A stretch of 64,000 bases of DNA from Mycobacterium sp. ST-F2 (GTDB lineage Bacteria; Actinomycetota; Actinomycetes; Mycobacteriales; Mycobacteriaceae): the NCBI RefSeq assembly GCF_001905655.1, contig NZ_JMHT01000072.1, positions 1-64,000 of the forward strand, given 5' to 3'. The notes beneath the pieces are model-generated. The model was not told the origin of the DNA, ran no database searches, and saw nothing but the letters and a program-made list of their open reading frames with translations. This document shows positions 1 through 8,708 of the stretch, in pieces (the stretch's first letter is position 1; each line of letters begins with the position of its first letter). Both the position numbers and the translations under genes were made by a program.

Positions 1-31
1 ACGGCACCGGCTTCCTGACGGTCGAACATCG

Positions 32-70
32 AATTGGGGCCAGTCGCGATCATCGCGACTGGCCCCAATT
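32..70. terminator. Perfect inverted repeat, likely bidirectional terminator
   Basis: Two perfectly complementary 19-base arms (32-50 and 52-70) surround a single central base, so the real loop must open a few pairs. The stem is GC-rich in its middle and ends in AATT, followed on the plus strand by a short T-rich run. It lies just downstream of the minus-strand EspJ-like gene that stops at 99, and it would also end transcription entering from the left edge. Termination is inferred from structure and position. Confidence 0.75.
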
Positions 71-98
71 TCTTTGTCCGGCTTGTTGTTTGGCGTAA

Positions 99-836
99 CT
101 ACATCTGCCGGCCGATATCACCGCCACGCTGTGGCGGCGGCGCCACGGGGGCGACCGGCGCGGGTCCGGCGTTGTGTGAGCCCGCGCTCGGACCGGCCAT
201 GGGCGGCTGGGCCGGAGCCGCCGTGTGCTGGCGGGAGTCGCGAGCATCCTGCTGAGCCTCCCGCCGATCCTGTTGCTGCTGGCGGTTGTCCTGCTGGGCC
301 TGCCGGTCGTTCTGCTGGTTCTCGCGGGCATCCTGCTGCGCCTGCCGTTGCTCCGGTGACATGGCGGCACCGCCGCCGGCCGGCCCGCCAGGCTGACCCG
401 CCGCGGGTTCGCCGCCCGGCATGCCGCCACTTTCCTTGCCGCCGCCCTTGCCCATGGCCTGCTGGATCATCTGGCCGAACTGGCCCGCCTGCTGACCCAT
501 CTGCCCCATGCCGCCGCCCTGGCCGGCCATCTGCCCCGCCTGCTGACCCATCTGGCCCAGCTGGCCGAGCATCTGACCCATCTGGCCGACGCCCTCGCCA
601 CCCTTGCTGTCGGCGTTGTCGTATGCCGACTGGGCCATGCCCACCTTGCCGGAGAACATGCCCTCCTTGGCCTGCAGCGAGGCCACATTGGCGGTCATAT
701 CGGCCGCCATGGCCGGCAGCACGGCGGCGATGGTCGCGCTCATGGCGTCCTCGCCGGGCTGGATCATCGGCATCTCGGGCAACTCGACGGAAGCCGCGTT
801 CCAGCTGATGTTGTCCGGTGTCTGCATCATCGACAT
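99..836 (-). CDS. EspJ/EspC-like ESX secretion-associated protein, Met/Gln/Gly-rich
   Basis: Predicted 245-residue protein. The first roughly 75 residues form an all-helical, alanine-rich segment of the size and pattern of the N-terminal domain of EspJ/EspC-type ESX substrates. Residues about 80-150 are dominated by repeats of the type MGQM, GQLGQ and GQQAGQ, and the C-terminal third is proline, glutamine and aspartate-arginine rich and probably disordered. There is no classical signal peptide. A GGGGGA-type ribosome site precedes the ATG. The EspK-like gene stops 16 bases upstream, so the pair is very likely co-transcribed, as espK and espJ are in ESX-1 loci. No ESX core genes are in the window. 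Family membership rests on domain pattern and pairing, not strong sequence identity. Confidence 0.6.
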   Translation of the reverse strand: MSMMQTPDNISWNAASVELPEMPMIQPGEDAMSATIAAVLPAMAADMTANVASLQAKEGMFSGKVGMAQSAYDNADSKGGEGVGQMGQMLGQLGQMGQQAGQMAGQGGGMGQMGQQAGQFGQMIQQAMGKGGGKESGGMPGGEPAAGQPGGPAGGGAAMSPEQRQAQQDARENQQNDRQAQQDNRQQQQDRREAQQDARDSRQHTAAPAQPPMAGPSAGSHNAGPAPVAPVAPPPQRGGDIGRQM

Positions 837-852
837 CAGATATCCCCCCTAC

Positions 853-1974
853 TCACCAGTCGTCATCGGTGTCGTCGTCATACGAGCCGTGCTCGAGCGC
901 CTGAGGCACCGCCAACTGCGTGATCCGGCCACCGCCGCCACCGTCACGCTGCCCCATGCCCCCCATGGCACCCATCGCGCCACCGGCACCAGCGGCAGCC
1001 GCGACCGGGGCCAGGCCACCTACCCCCATGCCACCCGCCGCGCTCGCCGGCATCACCCCGGGCCCACCCGGGCCGGGGCCGACCATCTTGGCCAGGAGCG
1101 GCGTCTGCACGGAGGCCGCGCCCACGCCGCCGCCACCGGGCATGCCGCCCTTCATGAGACCGGCGCCGCCGGATGCACCGGAACCGCCGGCCAACGGATG
1201 GTTGGAGAAGGCGCCGAACGGCGAGGCACCGAGTCCGGCCTTGCCCTGACCGCCGCCGGAAAACAGGGACGTCAACTGCTGCAGCGGCTGCGAAAGTTGT
1301 TGCAGCGGTTGCATGGCCTGCTGCGGCAACTGTCCGAGCATCTGCGGGACCTGACCGGCCATCTGCATCATCTGGCCCATCATCTGACCCATCTGATCGC
1401 CGCCCTTGCCCGCCGACTCCGCGGTCTTCTGCGCGGTCTGCGCCACCTGCGGCGGCATGCCGGCCGTCGGGATGCTCGGGGGTGCGCCGACGAAGTTGGC
1501 CACCTCGGTGGCACTGGCCGTCACCGCGGCGATGTTCTGGGACAGGCCCATCTTGATCCGGCTCTGGATCAGCTCCTGCACGTTCGGGAACGGCGCCGCC
1601 GACAGGGCCATGCACTCGGCCTGGACTTCCTCGGCGGTGGCGTTGACCAGGTTCTTCGTCTTGATCACCGCGGCCACCATGGACTGCAGCTTGGCGGCGA
1701 TGGCCGCCGCCTGCGCGCCGTTGGCCTCATGGCCGCCGATGATGGTGCCGGCCTCGCCCGCCGCCGCCACAGAACCCGCGCCCTGCCACTGGTCGGTCAG
1801 GCTCATCAACTGGCTGGTCTGCTGGGGCACCACCGATCCGCTGATCTTGGTGGCCAGCTTCGTATAGTGCGCGGCCGCTTCTTCGAGCTGTTCCTCATCG
1901 ACGTTGGGCCACCCCGGCCCCGTCACCGTCTGCGATCCGAACGGACTGCTGTCAGGCTGAATCCCCATAGACAC
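853..1974 (-). CDS. EspK/PPE-like ESX secretion-associated protein
   Basis: Predicted 373-residue protein. The N-terminal 130 residues contain a GPGWP...DEEQL...AAHYTKL stretch and a QWQGAGS motif. This layout resembles the helical WXG/PPE-type N-terminal domain of EspK, where a tryptophan-glycine turn separates two long helices. Residues about 180-240 carry MGQMMGQ/PQMLGQ repeats like those of the downstream partner, followed by a long Gly/Ala/Met tail. The start is supported by a GGAAGGGGG ribosome site. It is first of the two-gene unit with the EspJ-like gene and probably forms a heterodimer with it before type VII secretion; that role is inference. A generic PPE-like or WXG100-like label would also fit. 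Confidence 0.6.
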   Translation of the reverse strand: MSMGIQPDSSPFGSQTVTGPGWPNVDEEQLEEAAAHYTKLATKISGSVVPQQTSQLMSLTDQWQGAGSVAAAGEAGTIIGGHEANGAQAAAIAAKLQSMVAAVIKTKNLVNATAEEVQAECMALSAAPFPNVQELIQSRIKMGLSQNIAAVTASATEVANFVGAPPSIPTAGMPPQVAQTAQKTAESAGKGGDQMGQMMGQMMQMAGQVPQMLGQLPQQAMQPLQQLSQPLQQLTSLFSGGGQGKAGLGASPFGAFSNHPLAGGSGASGGAGLMKGGMPGGGGVGAASVQTPLLAKMVGPGPGGPGVMPASAAGGMGVGGLAPVAAAAGAGGAMGAMGGMGQRDGGGGGRITQLAVPQALEHGSYDDDTDDDW

Positions 1975-2060
1975 GGCCCCCTTCCCCAGACATACCGCGT
2001 CGAATCGAGCCTACCGCCCCGGCGGGTACCCACCCGACGCAAACTGACGGTGCGGCGGGC

Positions 2061-3836
2061 CTACGGATTCGGCTGATCCTGCCGCGCCAGCAGCCGGGCG
2101 TAGCCGGTCCCCATGGCCAGCAGCACCAGGCCGACGACGATGAACACCGCCACCCGGAACATGCCACCCAGGGTGCCGAGATCGAACAGGAACAACTTGG
2201 CCGTCGCCGCGGCCACCAGGGCCAGGCCGCCACCGATGGGCAGTGATCGCTGCGCCTTCGGCCGGCGCGCGGCGTACCCGAACAACGCGGCCGCCACCGC
2301 GATCCAGCCAATGGTCGCGGCCATGTGACCGGCGAAGAATCCGCCCTTCCCGCCACCGATCAGCACGCCGGCGGTGACGGTCAGCATGGTGGACGCGTAG
2401 GCGGCGACCACGACCGCACCCGCCCACATCAGCCGGACTTCGTCATCGCTGTGGCGACCGGTCCAAGACCACACGATCGCCACCACGGCGGCCACCGCCA
2501 AGATGCTGGAGACGATGGCCGAGACGGCGCTGCGGGTACTCAGTTCCACCGCGCGGAACAGCAGATCCGGCGGCGAGTAGCTGAGATAGACCGCCCCGCC
2601 GACGGCCCCGAATCCGGCGGCCACCCAGCGGGCGGTCGCGTCCTGGCGGCCGGCGACGGCGACCACGACGGACATCGCGAGGAGCACCGCGCCGCCTGTC
2701 CTGCCGTCGAACGCCACCATCACCGCCACCAGCGCGCAGACTGCCGACACCGCCGACCAGATTTGGCGCACCGCACCGTCGACGCCGGGCAGTCGGTTGC
2801 CGACGAGGACGATCGCCAGGAAGAGGAGCGCCACCGCCGCGATGACCGCCGCGGCGATCATCGGCCGCACGGTCCCGGAGACGAACAGCACCGGCACGGT
2901 GCCGGCCGCCGTGGCCAATGCCAGCAGGGGACGATTGGTCGTCTTGGGCAACAGGATCAACGCGCCGGCGACGGCCAGGACTGCCGCCGCCGCGCAGGCG
3001 GCCGCGAGCCCCGGGTCTCGGCCCGCGCCGAACGACACCGAGGCCAGAGCGATCAGCAACGGGAAGGTGCAGACGACGGTCCGGGCCACATACATCCAGA
3101 CCCAGTCCTTGCCGACCTGCACCGGCAGCGACGCCGCGGACAACGCCAGCATGAACCCGATCAGCAACAGTGAGACGCCGTCGGCCACCACGGGCGCCAG
3201 CACGGCGAGGGGCACCAGCACCAACAACGCGAGCTGCTGTGAATCCCAGCGTCGGGCCAAGGTCAGGCCGCCGCCGCCGATCATCGCCGCCAGAACCAAT
3301 CCGACTGGCGGAGAGAGCCATTCATAGATCGTCGTGACCGCGACGACGTCGATGTAGGCGGCGGCGATACCGGTCGCGGCCAGCGCCACCGCACCCACGA
3401 TTCCGCCGGGCCGCGTCTTGAGGCGCGTCGCGCCGACCACCAGACCCGCCGCCAGCACCGCCCCCGCGCCGACCCGGAACTCGGGGCGCAACAGGCCGGC
3501 CTGAGCGGCCAGCACCAACAGCAGGGCGACGCCGATCAGCGTCACCGCGACACCGGCTGCCGCCAGCGCCTTGCCGATCCAGCCGTCCGAACGCTCGGGG
3601 CGAGGGCGCGGTGGCTGCGGTTGCGGCAGCGGGGCTGCCGGCGGCTGCTGCGCGTGCGGTGGCTGCCAATACTGTTGCGGCACAGCGTATGCGGCGGGCT
3701 GCTGCGGGTAGGCCAGCGACCGATCGAGTTCGGTGAGGCACGTCGATACCCATGCCAGGTGGTGGGAAATCGCCGCGACATCCTGGGAGAGCCGGGCCAC
3801 CATCGCCCGCTGCGGTTCGGTCATGCAGGCCATCAT
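2061..3836 (-). CDS. DUF2339-type polytopic membrane protein
   Basis: Predicted 591-residue integral membrane protein. The N-terminal 90 residues hold a short helix followed by a Pro/Gln-rich cytoplasmic linker. The rest is an almost continuous series of about 16-18 hydrophobic segments, with small, Ala/Gly/Val-rich helices and few charged loops. The segment from about residue 95 onward, including LATGIAAAYIDVV-like text and alternating GLV/ALL helices, matches the DUF2339 family of predicted membrane proteins, whose function is not known. Start is uncertain: two adjacent ATGs at 3836 and a third at 3821 lack a strong ribosome site. It sits on the same strand as the glycosyltransferase upstream and the Esp-like pair downstream, but nothing ties it functionally to either. 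Confidence 0.65.
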   Translation of the reverse strand: MMACMTEPQRAMVARLSQDVAAISHHLAWVSTCLTELDRSLAYPQQPAAYAVPQQYWQPPHAQQPPAAPLPQPQPPRPRPERSDGWIGKALAAAGVAVTLIGVALLLVLAAQAGLLRPEFRVGAGAVLAAGLVVGATRLKTRPGGIVGAVALAATGIAAAYIDVVAVTTIYEWLSPPVGLVLAAMIGGGGLTLARRWDSQQLALLVLVPLAVLAPVVADGVSLLLIGFMLALSAASLPVQVGKDWVWMYVARTVVCTFPLLIALASVSFGAGRDPGLAAACAAAAVLAVAGALILLPKTTNRPLLALATAAGTVPVLFVSGTVRPMIAAAVIAAVALLFLAIVLVGNRLPGVDGAVRQIWSAVSAVCALVAVMVAFDGRTGGAVLLAMSVVVAVAGRQDATARWVAAGFGAVGGAVYLSYSPPDLLFRAVELSTRSAVSAIVSSILAVAAVVAIVWSWTGRHSDDEVRLMWAGAVVVAAYASTMLTVTAGVLIGGGKGGFFAGHMAATIGWIAVAAALFGYAARRPKAQRSLPIGGGLALVAAATAKLFLFDLGTLGGMFRVAVFIVVGLVLLAMGTGYARLLARQDQPNP

Positions 3837-3869
3837 CGCGCCGCCGCACCGGCGTTCGGATGAGTAGGA

Positions 3870-5051
3870 CTACCCGATCCTCACGGGCAGTCTGTCAGCG
3901 TAGTAATCGACCATGGCCTGGACCACCCGCGCTGCCGGAAAGCTCTCCAGGGCCCGTCGCCGGCCCGCGTCCCCGAGCTGCGTCCGCAGCCTCGGCGACG
4001 CGATCAGCCGCTCCATCTGGCCGGAAATGGCCTCGATGTCTCCGGGCGGGTGCAGCAGTCCGGTCGTCCCGTCGATGACGGCGTCATCGATGCCGTAGAT
4101 GTCCGACGCGAGCGACGGAACGCCTGCCGCTGCCGCCTCGATGAGCACAGAGCCGAAACCCTCGCGGTAGCTCGGGAGGCAGAAGACGTCGCAGGCGGCC
4201 AGGTAACGTTCGGGATCGGGGGTGACATCGACCAGACGGCACGCGCCGGCATGCTGCCCGAGCTCGGCCAGGATCCGCGGACGCAGCGCTTCCTCGTCGG
4301 GCCCCACAATCACCAGACTGATGTCGCGATGGCGCTCGCGCGCATGCGCGAAGGCCTCGGCGAGATCGAGCACGCCCTTGTCGACCGTGAGGCGCCCGAG
4401 AAACAAGAATACGAGCTCATCCTCGCTCAGACCCAGTTCGGCGCGTACCCGCGTCCGGCTCACCGGATCGGGCCGAAAACGCTCGGTGTCCACACCGCAG
4501 ATCGAACCGTCGGCCAACACACCCGACTTCTCTGCCCGAACGACGCGCTCGCGGATCAGAAACGCGCGTTGGGAGGCACTGTCGACCAGGCTGAAACTGC
4601 TGCACCGATGGTTCACCTTGTCGAGGAACCGCAGCAGCGCCCGCTTCGGACCGTCGAGCGTGACCCAGACCTGGCCGGTGAAGGTGTGGGTCCGCAGCGG
4701 CACGCGCGCCAGCATCGCCGCTGCCATCGACAGCAGGCCCGCCTTGGGGGTCAGCGAATGTACGGCGTCGAAACCGCGGCGACGGAACAGCACGGCGAGG
4801 CCCACCAGGGCCCGCAGATCCCGGACCGGCCGGATGCGCCGTTCGATTCGGACACCGATGGTCTCGCCATCGACGCCGAGCGAGCGCAGCAGCTCGGCAT
4901 CGTCGGTGTTGGCGATCAGAGTCACGTCATACAGTGCGGCGAGGGCTCGCAGATGCCCGGCGAGGAAATGCGTCGCCGTGCTGGGATCCGAAACGACGAA
5001 GGCGATCCGCGTGCGACCTATGCGGCCATACCGCATCCACCCCGTCATCAT
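3870..5051 (-). CDS. GT4-family glycosyltransferase
   Basis: Predicted 393-residue retaining glycosyltransferase of the GT-B fold. The N-terminal domain is of the FVVSDPSTATHFLAGHLRAL type seen in enzymes that build undecaprenyl-linked oligosaccharides. The C-terminal domain carries the family signature: a VFLFLGRLTVDKGV loop, a YLAACDVFCLPSYREGFG segment and the EX7E pair (E-GFGSVLI-E) that binds the nucleotide sugar. It follows the FemAB-like gene by 6 bases, so the two are probably one transcript. It would add a sugar to the lipid-linked repeat unit made by this locus; donor and acceptor cannot be read from sequence. Alternative starts exist at 5048 and 5036. Confidence 0.85.
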   Translation of the reverse strand: MMTGWMRYGRIGRTRIAFVVSDPSTATHFLAGHLRALAALYDVTLIANTDDAELLRSLGVDGETIGVRIERRIRPVRDLRALVGLAVLFRRRGFDAVHSLTPKAGLLSMAAAMLARVPLRTHTFTGQVWVTLDGPKRALLRFLDKVNHRCSSFSLVDSASQRAFLIRERVVRAEKSGVLADGSICGVDTERFRPDPVSRTRVRAELGLSEDELVFLFLGRLTVDKGVLDLAEAFAHARERHRDISLVIVGPDEEALRPRILAELGQHAGACRLVDVTPDPERYLAACDVFCLPSYREGFGSVLIEAAAAGVPSLASDIYGIDDAVIDGTTGLLHPPGDIEAISGQMERLIASPRLRTQLGDAGRRRALESFPAARVVQAMVDYYADRLPVRIG

Positions 5052-5057
5052 CCGTGG

Positions 5058-6107
5058 TCACGACGCATGGGAATGTCCCCCGCGATAGGCGGGAAAGAAA
5101 CCGGTCGCGTCGGGGGCGGAGCCCGAGAGTTCTGCGTACAGCCGCTCGTCGAGCACCACGCGCCACGTCTTGAAGGGGCGCCGGCAATCAGAGAAACCTG
5201 CCTTGAAGAACATCAGTGAATCGTTGGTACCGCCGACCCCGCCGCCCAGATGGAGAACTTCCGCGCCTCGCCCGGTCGCCCATTGCCGCACGTGGTTGAT
5301 CATGAATTTCGACGGACTGAGCTTCACCATCTGCCCGTCGTCGCCCGACAGGTGGTACTGCACGATTCCGTTGGTCTCGCTGAACAGGCCCGCGCACGCG
5401 ATGGACCCGTCGATCTCGACGACGCACAGGTGCAGATTGCCGCGCAGTCCCTGCCAGAGCCTCGAGAAGTAGTCCCGTGAGAAGAAATACTCGGCAGCAG
5501 CGTTCTTGCGCCGCATGGTGTCGAGATAGAGAGCGATGAACCTGTCGAAGTGCTCCCCGGTGTCATCGATGAACACCCGGTGTCCCAACCGCTCGCTCTG
5601 GCCGACCGACCGCCTGTGGCTGTACCGGATGCTGTTCCATTGCCGAGTGTCGTTCTGGCGCAAATTGATTGACACCGTCTGCCCGTGTTCGACAAGGGTG
5701 CCGACATCCTCGAAGGCGCCGTCGGGTAATTCCAGGATCGGATGCAACCGCACGAACACGGAGACGAATCCGCTGTCACGCAGGTTCTGCACCGCGGCGG
5801 CGAACGCACGCCTCAAGATTGCGGCGTCGTCGAACTGCGCGATCGGGGAGGCATAACCATAGGGGGCGATCAGGTCGCAAGCTGCGCTGCCGGGAATCGT
5901 TCGCCGAATGAGCGGCATGAGCAGCCGCACGCCGGGTTCATCGATGTAGACGCCAACCGCGGTGCCACCCAGTCGATCCGATTCGAGCGAGACGTACTCG
6001 GGCAGGTGATAGAAGTCGTGCCGGATCATCGCCAGCGCGTCTCGCCAACGCTGATCGGTCGGCTCGATCAGATCGACACGCACGGCCGTATCGACACGAG
6101 ACACCAT
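5058..6107 (-). CDS. FemAB-like / GNAT-fold acyl- or aminoacyltransferase
   Basis: Predicted 349-residue protein with two GNAT-like halves, as in FemAB/FemX and related polysaccharide-locus transferases. The second half has typical text: a SHRRSVGQSERLG region, FIALYLDTMRRKNAAAEYFFSRDYF, then a LHLGGGVGGTNDSLMFFKAGFS motif near the C terminus that is characteristic of the FemAB-related group. FemAB enzymes pass amino acids from aminoacyl-tRNA to amines, while relatives in exopolysaccharide loci are of unknown acceptor. It is co-directional with the GT4 gene and diverges from the vanZ-like gene. The ATG at 6107 gives the best domain boundary; an in-frame GTG at 6131 is possible. Substrate unknown; in this locus, modification of a sugar amine is a reasonable inference. 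Confidence 0.7.
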   Translation of the reverse strand: MVSRVDTAVRVDLIEPTDQRWRDALAMIRHDFYHLPEYVSLESDRLGGTAVGVYIDEPGVRLLMPLIRRTIPGSAACDLIAPYGYASPIAQFDDAAILRRAFAAAVQNLRDSGFVSVFVRLHPILELPDGAFEDVGTLVEHGQTVSINLRQNDTRQWNSIRYSHRRSVGQSERLGHRVFIDDTGEHFDRFIALYLDTMRRKNAAAEYFFSRDYFSRLWQGLRGNLHLCVVEIDGSIACAGLFSETNGIVQYHLSGDDGQMVKLSPSKFMINHVRQWATGRGAEVLHLGGGVGGTNDSLMFFKAGFSDCRRPFKTWRVVLDERLYAELSGSAPDATGFFPAYRGGHSHAS

Positions 6108-6324
6108 GTCTTCGTTGTCATACCTGCTCACTCTCCAAGATGATGCAGGAGCAGAGGTCAGCCGATCCGGCAAAGGCCGCCCCCCCACATGGCGTATGGT
6201 ACTACCTCACAATCAGGTCCGCGTTCTATTTCGCAGCTACCACAATGCCCCCGCTCCTGACCCATCGCGAGCCGGTGCAGACCGGCCATATCGCCGATCA
6301 GTCCGACGAGAGTGTTCCGACGTG

Positions 6325-6849
6325 ATGTCGCTGATGCAGACCCTTCCGTGGTTTGTCCCCGGGCTGGCCATCACCGCCGTGATCGCATTCGCCGTTGCCG
6401 GCCGCGTCGCGCGGCGCGTGCGTACCGAGAGCTGGATCGCGTTCGTTCTGACGGTGAGCCTGGGGGCCGTCCTCGCGGCGACGCTCACTCCCGTAGCCGG
6501 CCAGTTCGGAGACCCGCATCTCCCACTGGGCCGGTGCGATCTCGGCCGTATCGGGCCGGCACCCCTCTCCGACTACGTCCACCTCGGCGAGGCCAGTCTC
6601 AACGTCGCCCTGTTCATACCGCTCGGCCTGGCCATCGGGCTTCTCGGCCGGTCGCCGGCCACCATCCGGCTACTCGCGGTGGCAGCAGCCCTGTCGCCGA
6701 CCATCGAAGGCATCCAGTCACTGCTCCCGATGTTCGGACGCGGATGCCAGAGCGCCGACGTCGTCGACAACGTCCTCGGACTGGTCAGCGGCTTCGCGTT
6801 CGGAATGCTGCTGTCGGTGGCGCCCTGGAGCCGGACCGGCCGACGCTGA
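6325..6849 (+). CDS. VanZ-like membrane protein
   Basis: Predicted 174-residue protein with about four or five membrane segments: one at the N terminus, then TVSLGAVLAATLTPVAG, LNVALFIPLGLAIGLLG, and a C-terminal pair. The central NVALFIPLG and the later IEGIQSLLPMFGRGCQSADVVDNVLG are typical of the VanZ family, which is linked in some bacteria to teicoplanin resistance but whose biochemical role is unsettled. VanZ-like proteins are frequent in actinobacterial glycan loci. A GTG at 6322 is an equally good start. It diverges from the FemAB-like gene across a gap of about 215 bases. It is followed by an AT-rich gap and then the Wzz-kinase gene, so it may or may not be in the same transcript. 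Confidence 0.8.
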   Translation: MSLMQTLPWFVPGLAITAVIAFAVAGRVARRVRTESWIAFVLTVSLGAVLAATLTPVAGQFGDPHLPLGRCDLGRIGPAPLSDYVHLGEASLNVALFIPLGLAIGLLGRSPATIRLLAVAAALSPTIEGIQSLLPMFGRGCQSADVVDNVLGLVSGFAFGMLLSVAPWSRTGRR

Positions 6850-7241
6850 TGCAGCAGACCGCTCAAAATTGCTGAAGAGAATTTTGGCAATCACTACTCG
6901 TCGATTCCGGGCCGCTCCGGCGCGGGGTTGCCGATAATTGCCGCTACGGCAAAATTTCCCGCTTCATAAAACGTTGAGACCCTGACATCACCATCACGAC
7001 AATTATTGCCGTACGCATCATTTATGCAGCTCGAGACCATTTTCTCAGGACCGCGTCCAATCGGAACCCGAATTGTGTTACCGCTCGGCATATTTTGCTT
7101 GCGGACCGAATGCCCCAATGCTAGCGTGGCAAACGTCGAGTATGTACCTGGTTTCGTCGACATCGCTGGCAAATCACAACGCCATTGCTGTCACGAGCGT
7201 CTGACCACAGTGAAATGTGTCATGCGGACGAAGGGGGCGTC
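6850..7241 (+). promoter_or_regulatory. AT-rich gap upstream of the polysaccharide operon
   Basis: These 392 bases hold no convincing gene and are visibly richer in A and T than their surroundings. They contain several short inverted repeats: CAAAATT (6864-6870) with AATTTTG (6880-6886), a TTGCCG-CTA-CGGCAA hairpin inside the stretch near 6940-6955, and ACAATTATTG-type text near 7000. The likely role is promoter and regulatory leader of the wzz-kinase-led operon. High AT content in a GC-rich mycobacterial genome is also typical of Lsr2-silenced loci. Both roles are inference; no clear -10/-35 pair stands out. Confidence 0.4.
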
Positions 7242-8693
7242 TTGTCCCTGCGTGAATATCTAGAGCTTCTTCGCGACGGCAAATGGTGGATCGTCGCAGG
7301 ACTGATCTTGGGCGCGCTCGGTGGCCACTTCGTTGCAGAGAACACCGCCCCGACCTACATCGCAAGCACGACACTGTATTTCGCGGCGATCGAGGGCGGC
7401 GGTGAGCCCGGACAGGCCTACCAAGGGGCACAGCTCGCGGTGGTGAAGGCCCACACGTATTCCGAGCTGATAGTCAGTGATCGAGTGCTGGCCGAAGTCG
7501 CGTTCGACGTCGGCGCGCCTGTTCCGAGAAACGCGATCACTGTTCAGTCCACGGCGGGAACCCCGACGCTGACGGTGAAGGTTGCCGCCCCTTCCGCGGA
7601 ACGGGCGGCGAAGGTGGCCGACGCCATCGCCGCGCGGAGCGTCAACCTCGTCGGAGATCTCGAGCGCCCCCGCGATCCCATACTGTCCACGGTGGTGACG
7701 CTGCGGGTACTCGCACCCGCTGCCGTGCCGACCACGCCCTCGTCTCCCAACCGCAAAGTCGACATCACGGTGGGCACGCTGATCGGCACTTTTCTCGGGC
7801 TGTCGGTTGCTGTCATCCGGCGCAGTCTCGACCGGTCGGTACGCACTCCCGACTTCGTGGAGGAGCTCACTGCCCTACCTCTACTGGGGACCATTCCCTA
7901 CGATCGGTCGTCCCGGCGGACCCCGGTTCTCATCACGGAGAAACCCCGCGGGCAGGTGGCCGAGGCCATGCGGCAGCTACGGATCAATCTTCGTTCCGCC
8001 GGGACAGCCAGCAGCTGTAGCAGCCTGGTCGTGACGAGCGCGGTCGCCCGGGAAGGCAAGACGGCGTTGGTGTGCAACCTCGCCGCCGCGTTCGCCTTGG
8101 AAGGCGAGCGAGTCCTCCTGATCGACGCGGACCTCCGTCGGCCAAGGATCGGCAAGTACCTCGGGATGGATCCGTCGTCGGGCCTCAGCACAGTCCTGCG
8201 CCGCGAGTGCGCTCCGCGCGACGCCATCAGCCGGTGGAACGAAGGACGATTCGACGTCATGACCAGCGGGCCCCTACCCGAGAACCCGGGCGAGCTCCTC
8301 GGCTCCATGGGCCTGGTGCTCGCCGAAGTCGAGAGCCAGTACGACCTGGTGCTGATCGATTCGCCGGCGTTACTGGCGGTGGCCGATGGCAGCGTGCTCG
8401 CGCACTGGTGCGACGCGGCGCTGTTGCTGGTGAAGGGACGCACAGCTGATTCGGAAGTCACAGACGCCGTCACTGCGCTGAGTGCGGTATCGGCAAACAC
8501 CCTCGGTTGCGTGTTCGCCATGCCGCGGCGAAGCCGCGATGCCAGACTGCGCGCTGAATCCCCGACCGACCACCGGTCGCAGACCAACGCACCGACTGCG
8601 CGACGGGACAACGGGTATGCCGAGGCAACCGGATCACACCGGCGGTCGCAATCGCTCAGCGATCCCCACGCGCCGGCCACCGACGTCGGTTGA
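7242..8693 (+). CDS. Wzz-type chain-length regulator fused to a BY-kinase
   Basis: Predicted 483-residue protein. Residues about 1-195 form a Wzz domain: a short LREYLELLRDGKWW entry, membrane helix 1, an extracellular segment, and helix 2 near residues 174-192 after the usual proline-rich PTTPSSPNRK. Residues about 230-430 form the CpsD/Wzc ATPase, with Walker A (SAVAREGKT), Walker A' (LLIDADLRRPR) and Walker B (LVLIDSPALLAVAD). Such proteins phosphorylate themselves on tyrosine and control polysaccharide length with the Wzy polymerase. The tail of about 55 residues contains only one tyrosine, unlike the usual tyrosine cluster. The start is a TTG preceded by GAAGGGGG, chosen because it gives the standard N terminus; an ATG at 7215 is an alternative. 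It leads the plus-strand operon. Confidence 0.85.
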   Translation: MSLREYLELLRDGKWWIVAGLILGALGGHFVAENTAPTYIASTTLYFAAIEGGGEPGQAYQGAQLAVVKAHTYSELIVSDRVLAEVAFDVGAPVPRNAITVQSTAGTPTLTVKVAAPSAERAAKVADAIAARSVNLVGDLERPRDPILSTVVTLRVLAPAAVPTTPSSPNRKVDITVGTLIGTFLGLSVAVIRRSLDRSVRTPDFVEELTALPLLGTIPYDRSSRRTPVLITEKPRGQVAEAMRQLRINLRSAGTASSCSSLVVTSAVAREGKTALVCNLAAAFALEGERVLLIDADLRRPRIGKYLGMDPSSGLSTVLRRECAPRDAISRWNEGRFDVMTSGPLPENPGELLGSMGLVLAEVESQYDLVLIDSPALLAVADGSVLAHWCDAALLLVKGRTADSEVTDAVTALSAVSANTLGCVFAMPRRSRDARLRAESPTDHRSQTNAPTARRDNGYAEATGSHRRSQSLSDPHAPATDVG

Positions 8694-8708
8694 TCGACAG
8701 GTGGCGAC

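Noticed and set aside
604-2076. Long plus-strand open frame across the Esp-like genes
   Set aside because: It runs antisense to two minus-strand genes with ribosome sites and family features, and its product is low-complexity Arg/His/Gly text with no domain.
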